Notes: generated by a model not told the origin, from the letters alone. A DNA stretch of 64,000 nt from Amaranthus tricolor (GCF_026212465.1 NC_080058.1:701001-765000); one strand, 5' to 3'; positions 1 to 11,522 are shown, numbered from the stretch's first letter. Program-made: numbers and translations.

Positions 1-1005
1 CATAATAGTTACTAAATAAAAACAATTTTTATCATTAAAATATAAGAAATTTTAAATAGGGCCAATCCACATTAAATTGTTTCACTATAGCTAGACGCTA
101 GCTCAAAGTCGATGCAAATGTTTACGATTTGTTTAATAGTCACTCTTAAATGGAGTGAATGATGATGAAAAGCAATTTTATTTTTAATAGAAATATCTTT
201 TGATAAGTTTAATGGTCATATCTATTCTACTTTAGCAATATCATTTTCTTCACATAATTATTCATTCTGATGCTTTACCATTTGAAAATGTGATATTATG
301 TGATAAATTAGTAATGAAAATTTGTGTTTTTTTTATAATCAAAGTTTTATTACCATGAGAATGCATGATAAGATAAATTTCATAAAAATTAATACTACAA
401 ATCATTATCATTAACATCATATAGACCCAATAACCAAGGAGTGTACATAAAGTTCATCTATTAGCTCATTTTTCACTTTTGTCTTTTTTTATTACGGATA
501 AAATATTTGAAAGTAAGTTAGAAATCTCTATATCTTTAAAAAAAAAAGTTAGAAATCTCTATAGGTAAGAGAAAATAAAATTAATTATTTATATATGTGA
601 TGTGAATTAAACCTTTATCAGAGTGATATAATAAAATTACATTAACTCAAGATACTATAACGCATTTACGCCTACTTATAAACATTTGATTGGTTAATGT
701 GCTTTTATAGTAAAATCATTGGCTAAATTTTTTACAGTTATGTTGAGAGGGACATTTGAACAGAAGGGGTGAACTTTCTAACTAATAGGAATACTTTAAT
801 CTCAAAAAAAAAAAAAAAAAACGGTAGGAATACTATGTAGACATATCATAGAAGACTAAAGATCATAGGATTTAAGCATATGATAATTGATTATCTAATA
901 ATAATGTTTTACTCCCATAAAATAAATTTATACTACTTTAACTTCTAATATACAAATGATGTGATGTACAACAAGATCATAAATTACAAACAAAAATAAA
1001 TTATT
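1..1005. other. Intergenic AT-rich DNA upstream of the Gypsy element
   Basis: No open frame or RNA gene is supported here. There are short homopolymer runs (A-rich at 806-822) and a small local duplication of 'agttagaaatctctata' (about 516-531 and 549-564). The last five bases before the retrotransposon (1006-1010, GAATC) are its target-site duplication. Confidence 0.7.
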
Positions 1006-1010
1006 GAATC

Positions 1011-1737
1011 TGTCATGGTACTGTTTTTAATTAATTTATTTATTTATTAATTAGCATCATATTACTAAAATACCCCTTGACCTTTCCGGATTGACTTTGA
1101 CTTTTGGTCAATGGGCTTTCTGCTGGACTTCCCGTCTTCCTTGGAAGGCTCATGACATTTTTACCTTCAGAATACTTAACTTCCCTGTCATCTATCTTCT
1201 TTGGCCATCCTCCTTTTAAGGAGAATAACTGCCCACCACCTTCCACTCTTCAGTCATGCTTGGCTCTCCTTGTTTCAAGGTGAATAACTGTCCACTCTTC
1301 CCATGACCAGTCCACCTCCCATTACTCCCACTACTCCCATGATCTTCCACCTTTCCTCTCTGAAGTAACTTCCTCCTTCAACATTATAAATAGGGACAAC
1401 CATCAGAGGGGAGGGGACATCTGAAACAGCTTTCCTAGTATCCTTGCTTACACTACTTCCTCAAGCCTTCCCAACCACTAGCACTAGCACAAGCAATCTC
1501 AATCCCGACCTTCCTTCTTGCATTCATTCTACAATCTGTCATTCATTAATTTCCGATTTACGTTCTGACTTGAGCGTCGGAGGGGTTTTCCGGGAGATCA
1601 CCCCCCGGACAAGGCTAACGTGTTATGTTGCAGGAATTCAGGTCACCTCCTCTCATAAGTCGCTTCTCTTGATCACACTTCTACTTATCTCCAGGTATTT
1701 CAAGTGTATCCCACTTCCTCGTTTCATCACCGAAACA
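1011..1737 (+). repeat. 5' LTR of the Tat/Gypsy element
   Basis: Direct repeat of 13029-13755 at a constant offset of 12,018 bp. Comparing the two copies by eye shows two substitutions: A at 1238 versus G at 13256, and T at 1441 versus G at 13459. It starts TGTCATGG and ends GAAACA. It contains a TATA box (1385-1392), so U3 is roughly 1011-1415 and R-U5 the remainder. Confidence 0.97.
1385..1392 (+). promoter_or_regulatory. TATA box in 5' LTR
   Basis: TATAAATA followed by GGG, in the position expected for the U3 promoter of an LTR. Transcription would start about 30 bp downstream. The same box is at 13403-13410 in the 3' LTR. Confidence 0.7.
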
Positions 1738-1740
1738 GTT

Positions 1741-1758
1741 TGGCGCCGTCTGTGGGGA
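1741..1758 (+). other. Primer-binding site (tRNA primer)
   Basis: TGGCGCCGTCTGTGGGGA lies 3 bp after the 5' LTR end. It begins with TGG, the complement of a tRNA CCA tail. TGGCGCCG... primer sites are usual for Tat/Athila-type plant Gypsy elements. I do not assign the exact tRNA. Confidence 0.8.
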
Positions 1759-1773
1759 GCTGTACAAGAAGTC

Positions 1774-4440
1774 ATGGCTCCCAAGAAGAACCCGACTCAA
1801 ACCGCCACCGTGCATAGCACAGACACAGACACTTCAGCGGGTCACGCTAATAATCAAGCCGTGACTCGCCGTGATCTGGACATGCTAGCGCGAAATCTCA
1901 CGGCCGCGTTCTCTGAACAACTCCGCGCCGTCATAAACAATACCCCTACTCAACAACGGGTACTGGAAGACATGGCGAACCAAATAAAGAACTTAGAGGA
2001 ACGAATCGAGCCCCGTCAAGAGATACCAAAATCTCATGAATCTCAAGACGGGAACTCGAGGACTTCCCATTCCAGTAGACGCAATAAAAATAGGCGGGAA
2101 AGGTCCAAAACTTACCCGCACCATAGCAAGACAGATACACGAGATGGCGAATCCAAAACCGCCACTCCAGATGCCCGAACCTTCATAGAGAGCAAAAAGC
2201 GAAAGACGTCTGAGAGCGTCCAATCCCTAGTAGATAAAAGAAGGGAGGAAAGGAAGAAGGCACAACTCGCCGGGTCTAGCCGTCCCCTCACTCCCACCTC
2301 CATGCCGCGGAATGAGGACGACAAGAGTGTCCTTCCCGAAGAGCCCATATCATTAGTCTCTCCCCTGGCCAGAGAGATACTGAATACTCCCAATCCCGGG
2401 AAAATAAAGGTACCAAACATGGCTGCTTTCGATGGCACGTCATGCCCGCAGGAGCATTTGACGGCGTATAAGAATCTTATGTTGTTGTACACCACCAACT
2501 CATCGTTATGGTGTAAGTTCTTTCCAACTACTCTTACAGGAGTAGCTTTGACGTGGTACACCTCCCTTCCCAGAGGAAGCATCCACAACTTTGCCCAACT
2601 AGAGGGCAAGTTCTTGGGCCACTTTATAGCCTCAAGAAGGCAGGAGAAATCAAACTTCCACCTGCTTAGTGTCACTCAATTGGAAGGAGAGTCCATATCC
2701 TCATATCTTAAGAAGTTCCATGAGGCAGTGCTGGAAGTGACTGATTTGGAGGAGTCGGTCGCCCTGAACGCCCTAATCAACGGAATGAAGGCCCAACGGC
2801 TGAAGTTCCAGTTGGTTGAAAGTCAAGTAAAGACGTATGCAGAGGCCATGAAACAATGCCAAAGTTATGTCACGGCGTCAGAGATATGTCAAGCACATGA
2901 TCCGAAAAGGCGAAAATTTGAGAAAAAAGATGTCGGGCCCCCCCATCAATCCTCACGAAGCAGGGAGGAGCATTCTTCGAGGAGAGAGAAGAATTACATG
3001 CCGCGTCGTCCTACGCCGCCGTCTGATATGGGACCTCCACGAGCCCGACACGTATACGTTATAGAAGGAGAAACTAGGACGCGGAATCTGGGAGATGGAG
3101 GAAACGACCCCATATTTAATCGAAACAGGAGGGACATTTTCTTCGCTGTTCGAGATCAATTGCCAGCTCCACCTCCAGTTACCACACCCTCTGATAGGCG
3201 CAACTATAATCTGTGGTGTGATTATCACAAAGAGCACGGCCATACTCTGGCACAATGTCGCGAACTAAAGCGCATCTTGCATCAGTTGGCTAACAAAGGA
3301 AAACTGTCTAGGTTCCTCAACAGGAGAGATTATGATGCTGGAAGAGAAGGGGAAAGGAGGCCATGGCAACAGAAACGCCGATCCCCCAAGAGGAACGAAG
3401 CCAGACGCGAAAGTTCCGACACTCAAGGAACTATCAACATGATTTTTGGGGGATACACTGAGGAATATCCCACTATCCGCGCGGCAAAAAACAGCGTCCA
3501 CACTTTGCTGAAAGGACCTCCCAGGGCCGCATCTAAGGGACCGGTCATGAAGTTCGATGCCACGACCTCCCAACCGCTGCAACAACCCCATACCGATCCC
3601 CTGGTGGTCTCTCTCAAAATTGGGCAAATGAAAGTCAGACGGGTGCTGGTAGATACGGGAAGCACGGCTGATCTTATTACAATGGAGTGCTTAAGAAAGA
3701 TGAAGTTCGAGGAAAAGCACTTACAACCCCTAGACAAACCACTGATTGGGTTTGGAGGGAGTCAGGTCATTCCGTTGGGCACGATCATTCTCCCCGTACG
3801 GGTAGGGGAGAGAAGTGAAAGCCGGACCATGCCCATACGGTTCACAGTGGTAGATCTCAACTTCCCCTACAATGCTATCATGGGGCTCCCACTCATTAAT
3901 AAGATCAAGGCAGCAATCTTTCCCCATCAACTCTTGCTGCAGTTCGAGACAGATAATGGACAAGTTGGCATTCTCAAGGGAGACCAAGTGACGGCTCGCC
4001 AATGCCTCGTCAACACCCTGAAGCGCGGGTCCTCCGAGACACGAGCAAAAAGAAAAAGGGAAGACAATGTCCCAGCTGTCATGAGCGTGTACATGGAAAA
4101 TCTCAGCACGCATGAAAGGCCTCGCCCCATAGAACGATACGAGGAAGTAGACATGTTCGAGGGGAAACAAATCAAGGTAGGGAAAGATCTTCCTAGCACG
4201 GTCAAACAGGACATAGTGGCCACCATTGCTGAGTTTCGCGACGTCTTTGCTTTTTGCACGGAAGAAATGCCTGGCATCCCTACCAGTGTCGCGTGTCATA
4301 AACTTGACATCAAACCAGGCTATAAACCCATAAAACAAAAGCTACGACATCAAGGAAGAGAGCGGACTGAGGCCGCCAAGGAGGAAGTCGAGAAGTTGTT
4401 GAGAGCCGGATTTATTAAAGAATGCAAATACTCTGAGTAG
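1774..4440 (+). CDS. gag-pol: Gag-protease part of gag-pol, ended by an in-frame TAG
   Basis: The first ATG after the primer site (1774, MAPKKNPTQ) opens the polyprotein. The frame is also open upstream into the LTR, but without an ATG. A charged N-terminal region is followed by the retrotransposon Gag domain (around WYTSLPRGS... at about 2,550) and a variant zinc knuckle (CDYHKEHGHTLAQC, about 3,216-3,257). The aspartic protease follows, with active site LVDTGS at about 3,646-3,663. The start of RT follows near 4,290. A TAG codon at 4438-4440 stops translation at the entry to RT, where the same frame continues on the other side with no other change. Tat elements usually read this region through as one frame, so I infer a single-base nonsense mutation rather than a natural stop. 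Programmed readthrough is a less likely alternative. Confidence 0.9.
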   Translation: MAPKKNPTQTATVHSTDTDTSAGHANNQAVTRRDLDMLARNLTAAFSEQLRAVINNTPTQQRVLEDMANQIKNLEERIEPRQEIPKSHESQDGNSRTSHSSRRNKNRRERSKTYPHHSKTDTRDGESKTATPDARTFIESKKRKTSESVQSLVDKRREERKKAQLAGSSRPLTPTSMPRNEDDKSVLPEEPISLVSPLAREILNTPNPGKIKVPNMAAFDGTSCPQEHLTAYKNLMLLYTTNSSLWCKFFPTTLTGVALTWYTSLPRGSIHNFAQLEGKFLGHFIASRRQEKSNFHLLSVTQLEGESISSYLKKFHEAVLEVTDLEESVALNALINGMKAQRLKFQLVESQVKTYAEAMKQCQSYVTASEICQAHDPKRRKFEKKDVGPPHQSSRSREEHSSRREKNYMPRRPTPPSDMGPPRARHVYVIEGETRTRNLGDGGNDPIFNRNRRDIFFAVRDQLPAPPPVTTPSDRRNYNLWCDYHKEHGHTLAQCRELKRILHQLANKGKLSRFLNRRDYDAGREGERRPWQQKRRSPKRNEARRESSDTQGTINMIFGGYTEEYPTIRAAKNSVHTLLKGPPRAASKGPVMKFDATTSQPLQQPHTDPLVVSLKIGQMKVRRVLVDTGSTADLITMECLRKMKFEEKHLQPLDKPLIGFGGSQVIPLGTIILPVRVGERSESRTMPIRFTVVDLNFPYNAIMGLPLINKIKAAIFPHQLLLQFETDNGQVGILKGDQVTARQCLVNTLKRGSSETRAKRKREDNVPAVMSVYMENLSTHERPRPIERYEEVDMFEGKQIKVGKDLPSTVKQDIVATIAEFRDVFAFCTEEMPGIPTSVACHKLDIKPGYKPIKQKLRHQGRERTEAAKEEVEKLLRAGFIKECKYSE

Positions 4441-7313
4441 CTATCCAACGTTGTCCTGGTGAAAAAACCGAATGGCAAGTGGAGGATGTGCGTCGACTTC
4501 ACGGACCTGAATAAGGCGTGCCCTAAAGACGATTACCCACTTCCAAAGATAGATCATCTGGTGGATTCTACAGCAGGCCATGCATTATTAAGCTTCATGG
4601 ATGCCAATGCCGGCTATCATCAGATTCCGTTGGCAATTGAAGACCAACCTCACACGGCCTTCATTACCAGCATGGGAGTCTATTGCTACAAGGTTATGCC
4701 CTTCGGATTAAAAAACGCAGGGGCAACTTATCAAAGGATGGTCAACAAGGTCTTCCAATCTCAGATTGGACGGAATTTAGAAGTATATGTAGATGACATG
4801 ATCACAAAAAGCAAACAAGCAAGTCAGCACGCCGCAGACTTACGAGAGACGTTCCTTACCCTTCGAAAGCACCAAATGAAACTCAATCCTGACAAGTGTG
4901 TGTTTGGAGTTACCGGAGGGAAGTGCCTGGGCTTCCTGGTAGACGAGCGAGGCATTGAGGCAAATCCCGATAAAATCCGGGCTATACAAAACATGAGATC
5001 TCCCACCTCAGTAAAAGAAGTACAAAAGCTCACAGGGTGCCTGGCTGCTCTTGGAAGATTTCTTTCCAAGTCCGCGGATAAATGTTTACCCTTCTTTAAA
5101 ACAATAAAACAACAGAAGTTCGAGTGGACAGCAGAAGCAGAAGAGTCCTTCCGCCAACTTAAAGAGCACCTGTCCACCTTGCCAAAACTAGTTTCGCCCA
5201 TCAAAGGGGAGAAGCTAGTCCTATATGTCTCTGTCTCCGAATATTCGTTATCCGGAGTACTGGTTGCGGAAAGAGAAAAGAAACAGCTTCCTATATACTA
5301 CATAAGTCATGCATTCCGTGGCTCGGAGGGAAACTACGGTGAAGTCGAAAAAGTCATATTCGCAATCGTCATGGCAAGCAGGAAATTGAAGCCCTACTTT
5401 CAATCCCACCAGATCATCGTCCGGACTGATCAACCTTTGAAAAAGATTCTGGAAGGGAAAAACAAGTCAAGCCGCGTCACAGATTGGGCAAACCAGCTGG
5501 CGGATTTCGGCATCGAATATGAGCCTCGAACGGCAATCAAAGCCCAAGCTCTGGCTGACTTCATTGCTGAAAGCACTCTCCCCTATCATCCTGAACCCAA
5601 TCAGGAATGGAAGTTGTATGTAGATGGGTCCTCTACCCAATCAGCAAGTGGGGCTGGACTCCTCATTGTGTCTTCTGCCGGGGTCCGTATGGAAAGGGCG
5701 GTCAAGTTCGAGTTCGCAGCATCCAACAACGAGGCCGAATATGAAGCATTATTGATGGGACTGAGAATTTGCTACGAAACGGGAGCCAAAAAATTGTCCG
5801 CCTTCTCTGACTCCCAATTGATTGTTGGACAAGTGAACGGGGAGTTCGAAGCTAAAGATGACAGCATGAAAATGTACCTGCAGCAAGTAAAGGAATTTGT
5901 TCAAAAATTCGACAAGTTCACGTTGGAGCACATTCCAAGATCCCAGAACGCCCAAGCTGATTCCCTGGCAAAGCTTGCCAGCTCAGCAGAAACATCCGCG
6001 GCTCGAGACATAATCTGGGAAGTGCTTCCTAACCCCAGCATCAACTTCATGGTCGATACCATCGACAGATCAGAAACATGGATGGAGCCATACATCGAAT
6101 ATTTGCGGAGTCAGACGCTTCCCCAAGATGAATGTCAGGCCAAAATGCTCCGGAAGAAAGCCAGATGGTTCGAACTCCACGAAGGAACGCTCTACAAGAA
6201 GTCATATACACACCCCCTCCTGAAATGCGTATCCCCTGAAGAAGGAAACTATATCCTCCGCGAAATACACGAAGGTGGATGCGGTATACACCAAGGAGTA
6301 CGGACTGTCATTGGGAAAGTCCTTAGAAGTGGATATTATTGGCCCTCACTCCGAGAAGACGCGGAATATTTGATCAAAAGATATCCTGAATGTCAGTACC
6401 ACTCAAAGATAGGAAGGAAGCCATCTAATTACTTGACCGCCATGCAAGCCGTCCTGCCTTTCGACAAATGGGGCATGGACCTCCTTGGCCCCTTCCCTCC
6501 GGCAAAAGGGCAACGCAAATTCATCATTGTGGCCATTGATTATTTCACAAAATATGTAGAAGCGGAAGCCCTTAGCTCAATCACGGACAAACAAGTCTGT
6601 CAGTTTATATGGAGGAATATCATCACAAGGTACGGCATCCCCCGGGTGATCATAACAGATAATGGAAGGCAGTTCGTCAGCAAGAACACCATCGAGTACT
6701 GCAACAAGTTTAACATCCAAATCAGATTCAGTTCAGTGTCCTGGCCGCAAACTAATGGTCAAGTAGAATCCGCAAACAAAGAGATCCTGAATGGCATTAA
6801 GAAGAAGATAGAGGGGGTCAAAGGTAATTGGGATGAAGAACTATCAGGCGTCTTATGGGCGAGTCGAACAACCATCAAGGACGCAACGGGGCATACACCT
6901 TTCTCTTTAGTATACGGATCTGAAGCCGTGCTCCCAGTTGAAATAGGCGTACCCTCTACAAGGGTCACCTACTACTCACACGACGAAAATGAGGAAGGAA
7001 AAAGAGCAAACTTAGATCTGCTGCCAGAGACAAGAGGAAACGCAATGCTGAGATCAATAGCACAAAAACAAAAGATGATCCGTAGCTTCAACCGTATGTC
7101 AAAACCAGACGTATTCAAATTGGGGACTTCGTACTCCGCAAAGTCGAGGCTACGGGAAAGATAGGGGAAAAAGGAAAGTTAGGAGCCAACTGGGACGGCC
7201 CTTTTAAAGTCACCCGCATCATCAAACCGGGAACTTTCGAACTAGAAGACATGAAAGGGAAAAAACTACCCCGTCCATGGAATGGAGACCACTTAAAGAA
7301 ATTCTTCATTTAA
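4441..7313 (+). pseudogene. gag-pol: RT-RNase H-integrase part of gag-pol, frameshifted near 7,096
   Basis: It continues the Gag-protease frame after the TAG. Reverse transcriptase shows FTDLNKACPKDDYPLPKID (about 4,498) and the YVDDM catalytic motif (about 4,785-4,799). The RT-linked RNase H follows, then a second archaeal-type RNase H (YVDGSS about 5,617; NNEAEYEAL about 5,728; SDSQLI about 5,808). Integrase has a zinc-binding N-terminus (GIHQG ... ECQYH, about 6,283-6,400), where one expected zinc cysteine position reads Tyr (RYPEC). Its catalytic core shows GMDLLGP, ITDNG and NGQVES. Near 7,096 the reading frame shifts by one base. The integrase C-terminus then continues in another frame to a TAA at 7311-7313, while the original frame stops at 7164. 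The element therefore has three likely defects in pol. Confidence 0.92.
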
Positions 7314-7540
7314 TAAAATTTGCAAGGGGCAATCAGTTACTAGTATCAGTGTTAGCAGCATCAATCCGCGACTACCTTCATTCCGCAACATAGTTGCGTT
7401 GTCATTCGAATTCACTTTTGTCATCGTCATTTGTATTCTTATCAATCCTTTATAACAGAAGTTTCATTTTCAGATTATCCGGCTCCTATGTTCGCATTTA
7501 TTTGGTAAAAATCTATTGCAAATCTTATTAAATCAGTAAT

Positions 7541-7965
7541 ATCCATAAGTCGGACCCCTTGAGAGAGGTCCCATTATCAAATTATTCTAAGTCACTAACG
7601 AACTTGTGATATCTATAATTCGGACCCTTAGAATAGGGTTCCAAGACCAAAAATCATTTGAAGCATTCACCATCTGTTCGTAGCATCGATAAGTCGGACC
7701 CCCAGTTTGGGGTCCCTAGAATTCAAAAACATTCTAAGTTTTTACAATGATGTTTCCCAACCGGGACATCGATAAGTCGGACCCCCAGTTTGGGGTCCCT
7801 AAAGTTCAAAATATTCCAAATGATGTTTCCCAACCGGGACATCGATAAGTCGGACCCCCAGTTTGGGGTCCCTGAGTTCAAAAGAAAATCCCAAGTCTCC
7901 CACTAAGGTAACCCGCAACCGGGACATCGACAAGTCGGACCCCCTTACTGGGGTCTAAAGGCTGA
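7541..7965 (+). repeat. Hairpin repeat array, 3'-proximal region of the Gypsy element (array A)
   Basis: Six copies of the core AAGTCGGACCCC (about 7547, 7617 with one change, 7691, 7774, 7847, 7932) are spaced about 70-85 bp apart. Most are preceded by a 'caaccgggacatcgat' type leader. Each core starts a small hairpin, for example GGACCCC-CAGTTT-GGGGTCC. At 7619 the stem is ACCCT/AGGGT, so both arms changed together. Long variable tandem repeats between pol and the 3' LTR are known in Tat elements. The role is unknown. Confidence 0.88.
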
Positions 7966-8185
7966 AAATATTCTAAGTACAAATTTCCTTGATGTCGTCT
8001 GCGCGTGACATCGAAAAATCACGTCCTCTAAGTATTATTCCGCAGTCTCAGAAGAGAGAAGCCACGGCTCAACGAATAAAAGCATGGATACCACGAATAA
8101 ACTCCATAATCAGGGATATATACATCAAAATATTCAAAATACAGAGTTGAATGTTTGCAAAAATCAAAATTACAAAATTGCAAGA

Positions 8186-11100
8186 TTATACATCTTCCAA
8201 AAAAGCCTCGACGTCTTGATCCGGCGGCAGAGGAGGCTCGATCCTTCCCTCTTCAAGACTGGGAGTGAAGCTTACATAATCTTCAACGTTAAACGGCTCC
8301 ACCCCGATCTCGGACAGCTCTCGGGACAAGCCCTGGAGGTTCCTACCTTCGTCAATAATAAGATTCGATAAATCAAGGCACAAAACCTCCAGGTTGGAGA
8401 GCGTCAAGTTTTCCGGGACATCTGACGCCGGAGGAGAAGAGAGAGCCAGCTGATCCAAGTCGAGGCATAGAGCCTCCCTCTCAGCCTCAGCATCCATCCT
8501 TTCGGACCAGGCTCTCCTTTCATCCGCATCCCAAGCAGCGTCGACCAGTACCGCCGACTCCCCGTCCAAGACAGGAGCAAGGTTGGACAAGGCTTCACTT
8601 CCCTTCTGATCAGCAGTTTGCTGAAGAGATGTAAAATCCATGCCCAACTCTGCGGCAGCCAAACGATACTTTTCGTCACTGATCAGGGTTCCGGCTCTCA
8701 CCATCTCCGCCGTCAGATCTCCAAGGAACTTCGACGCTTCCGGCTCATCCGAAAGAAGCCAATCTCGAGCCATCCGGGCCTTCCTGGTTAAACACAATTT
8801 ATACACCTTAGCCGCGGATAGGATCATCTTGAAGTGGGCAGAATCAGTCGATACTTGCTGCATAAGTTGCTGGTTCTGATGAACGAGCTTGGCATGGGTA
8901 TCCATCAGCAAGCCGACTTCATGGCCGAGGCTCGCAGACCAGGTGGAAGCAGCATCTAAGTTCTCGATGGTCTGGTCCAGCTGCTTCCTTGCCCTTTCCC
9001 GCCATTGTTCGGTCCTGACCAAGCGCTCTTTCAGCTCAGAACACTTGGCCAGTTTCTCTTTTAGGCCCGGCAAGTCCTCCCGCAATTTTGATAATTCGTC
9101 ATTCAGCTCCTCACAGCGGGAGGTAAGGGCGGCAATGGTTTCCTGGTCCGCGGCACTTTGACGGTTTGCGTCGAGCTCAAAAGCCAACCGTATGAACGCC
9201 TGCAAAGAAACGGCAACCAATGAAATCCGGAAACCAAGTAATGACACTACTAAGCATAAAAAAGTCATTACCTCTGCCGCCGAAGCTTGTGCCTGACGCA
9301 CCCTGTCACGGGGGGGCATGGATTCTAGTAGGTCGACGTCCACCTTGCTGATTAAGTTGGACGTCGCCCTGTTAAAACGAACAACTAAGCCCTTATGCCC
9401 CAACTCCGGAAAGGGTGTCTCGTGTCGAAAAGGGAAAACTTCCCGACGACGATAAACCTCAGCGAATTGTGATGAGGGAGCCGCGGAAGACTCCCCCACC
9501 TTCTCTTTCCCCTTGTTCGAAGCTGGCCGTGGAGAGTCCGAAGGGGGAGACGCCTCCTCCTCAACCGAACCTATGCGGAGAGGTACGGCCGTAGGGATCG
9601 TACCCACAGAGGGCCTCTTGGCCGAGCTCTCCTTGCGGGAAGAAGAATCCCGCTTCCTCTTCTTCTTCCCACTCTTTTTCACCCCCCTTGTCTGTGGAGG
9701 AATCACCCTCTCAGATTCATCGGGGATGTGAATTTGTTTTCTCTCTTCGAGAAGTCGGAGAGCCTCTTGCTCTGAGGGCACGTCCTCCAGACCCTTCTCT
9801 ACAGTCGCCGAGCCCTACAAAGGAAAAAGTTAGGAAGAATCAACAGAAATCTTTCATAACGAAGAAATTTTGTGAAGTTATACCTTCGGAGGAAGGGGAA
9901 GAGGCTTATCCTCGGGTCGCTGTATGGCCCCTTGAGCAAGTCTTAGAACGCTGAATTTCTTCATCAGCTCCGGACTCTTTGCTCGAAGATTCTCCTTGGC
10001 TATCCCTGTAAAAATCGCGAGTTAGAAACAGTTAAACATATCATAGGAAAGAAAAGGAAGAAACCCGGCAATTCTTACTCCGATCGATAGCCAAGCTGAT
10101 GCCGAATGACGAGAGGAGGTTCTCGTTCTCCAACTCAGGGCGACCAGGTATCCAATTAAGTTGGACGTTCATTGGTTTCCTTCCCAATTGAACGTCCATC
10201 TTTGCGTACTCTATGATCACCGCGTCACTAAAAGAACACTGCGGGATCCCATTATTAAAACCCGCGAGGTTGGGTTTAATGTCAAAAGAGGTCTTGATGT
10301 TCCATCCCTCTGAATTATACAAAAATGCAAATTTCGTCCTATACCCCTTCTGGTTATCGGGGAGGTCTTGGACTATCTTCAGTCCTCGACGGTGTGTAAA
10401 AGTAATCCAGCCACAGCCGTATGATTGCGAATTACATAGGCGGGCTCTGAATATATATCTAAAAGCTGTGAGTGTTGGTGGCACGGCCAAAACTTTGCAT
10501 AGGATCAAAAAGGCCACCATACAACCCCAGGCGTTTGGGTATAACTCGGGCACTGAAATGTTCAAAAACTCTAACACCTCCCTAAAAAACGGGTGAAGAG
10601 GAAATCTGAGCCCTAATTCAAAAGAAGGAAAGTATACAGCTATACAATGTGGGGGAGGAAACCTAACGGTGTCATAATTCCCCGGGGTAATAATGTTTAT
10701 ATTATCCTTCAAACCCCATTTTTGAGAGATGGCCTCCCGGCGGTTGTCTAGATCTCTTTTGGTCTGTAAATCAATGAAGTAATTTAGGGGCCCGCCGTTT
10801 GGAATGTAGAATGGAGGAGGAACTGGCGCTGCACTCTCCCTTCCAGAAGACTCGGCTGATCCTTCAAGGTTTTCCATATCTACATACAATAACCCTTCTA
10901 GGTCAGGATTTATTCGCGGCAAGTAATTTGGAAAGAAAGCAACGCTCACTTCCCAAGGAGCAGTTTTTATAATCTCCGGAGGGTATATAGGGGATACAGA
11001 CGACTCATCCCCATCTTTTATTGGTTCATAATGGGGGGTAATTCTCACCGAACTACTTTCATCCGAGTCATTCATTGGTAACCCCTTTTTATTAAGACGC

Positions 11101-11186
11101 CTACGTACTATCAAAAGAGTTTCCGGCAAGTTAGTAGGGTTGGTGTCTGAGTTAGCTATAGTCTCTTGAGTAGCCGCGACATCCAT
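8186..11186 (-). CDS. Antisense spliced gene inside the Gypsy element: 'putative gypsy type transposon' domain plus coiled coil
   Basis: I read four exons on the minus strand: 11186-10079, 10005-9884, 9814-9272 and 9199-8186. All three introns (73, 69 and 72 bp) have GT-AG ends, and the exons total 2,787 nt, exactly 929 codons including the stop. Exon 1 starts MDVAATQET and holds the conserved domain (residues about 155-310, key pieces FPPPHCIAVYFPSFELGLRFPLH, PNAWGCMV, LPDNQKGY). I recognise it as the family named 'Transposase (putative) gypsy type' (Transposase_28-like). Exon 3 has a strongly basic, nuclear-signal-like stretch (KKSGKKKRKR). Exon 4 is a long heptad-rich coiled coil (about residues 600-760) with an acidic tail. 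The third intron is 72 bp and open in frame, so without splicing exons 3 and 4 read as one 531-residue frame. No stop or frameshift is seen, in contrast to gag-pol. Tat-type elements are known to carry extra genes, some antisense; the function of this family is not established. Confidence 0.85.
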
Positions 11187-11522
11187 GTTAATAATAAAGT
11201 AGTAGTCGAAGCTTGTAAAGAATAGAGACTAAATTCATAAACAAATTCAAAGTTCTAGGCTAACATTCAAGAACAGTTTGAAGAATAACTTGAAGAAATT
11301 CGAAAAATCTGGGAAAAGTTTGAATACCTTAAAGAAATTTGAAGATTTGTCAGAAACTTGATGAAGATCTGTCAGAAACTTTGAAGATCTTCGAAAGATT
11401 TGTCAGAAGTTTGAAGGAGGGATGAAGATTGTCCGAGCGTTTCTCTACTTTCTCTTTCTTGCAATTTGAAGATTTGAGGGAGTTAATGAAGATTAGGTGA
11501 AATGGAACTATTCCAACTACCC

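Noticed and set aside
1444..1773. Upstream extension of gag into the LTR
   Set aside because: No ATG in this part of the frame; it begins at TTG inside the LTR. Kept only as a low-interest finding.
8186..9781. A single-exon 531-residue minus-strand protein
   Set aside because: It begins at a non-ATG codon and contains a 72-nt in-frame intron; the four-exon model with an upstream ATG explains it better.
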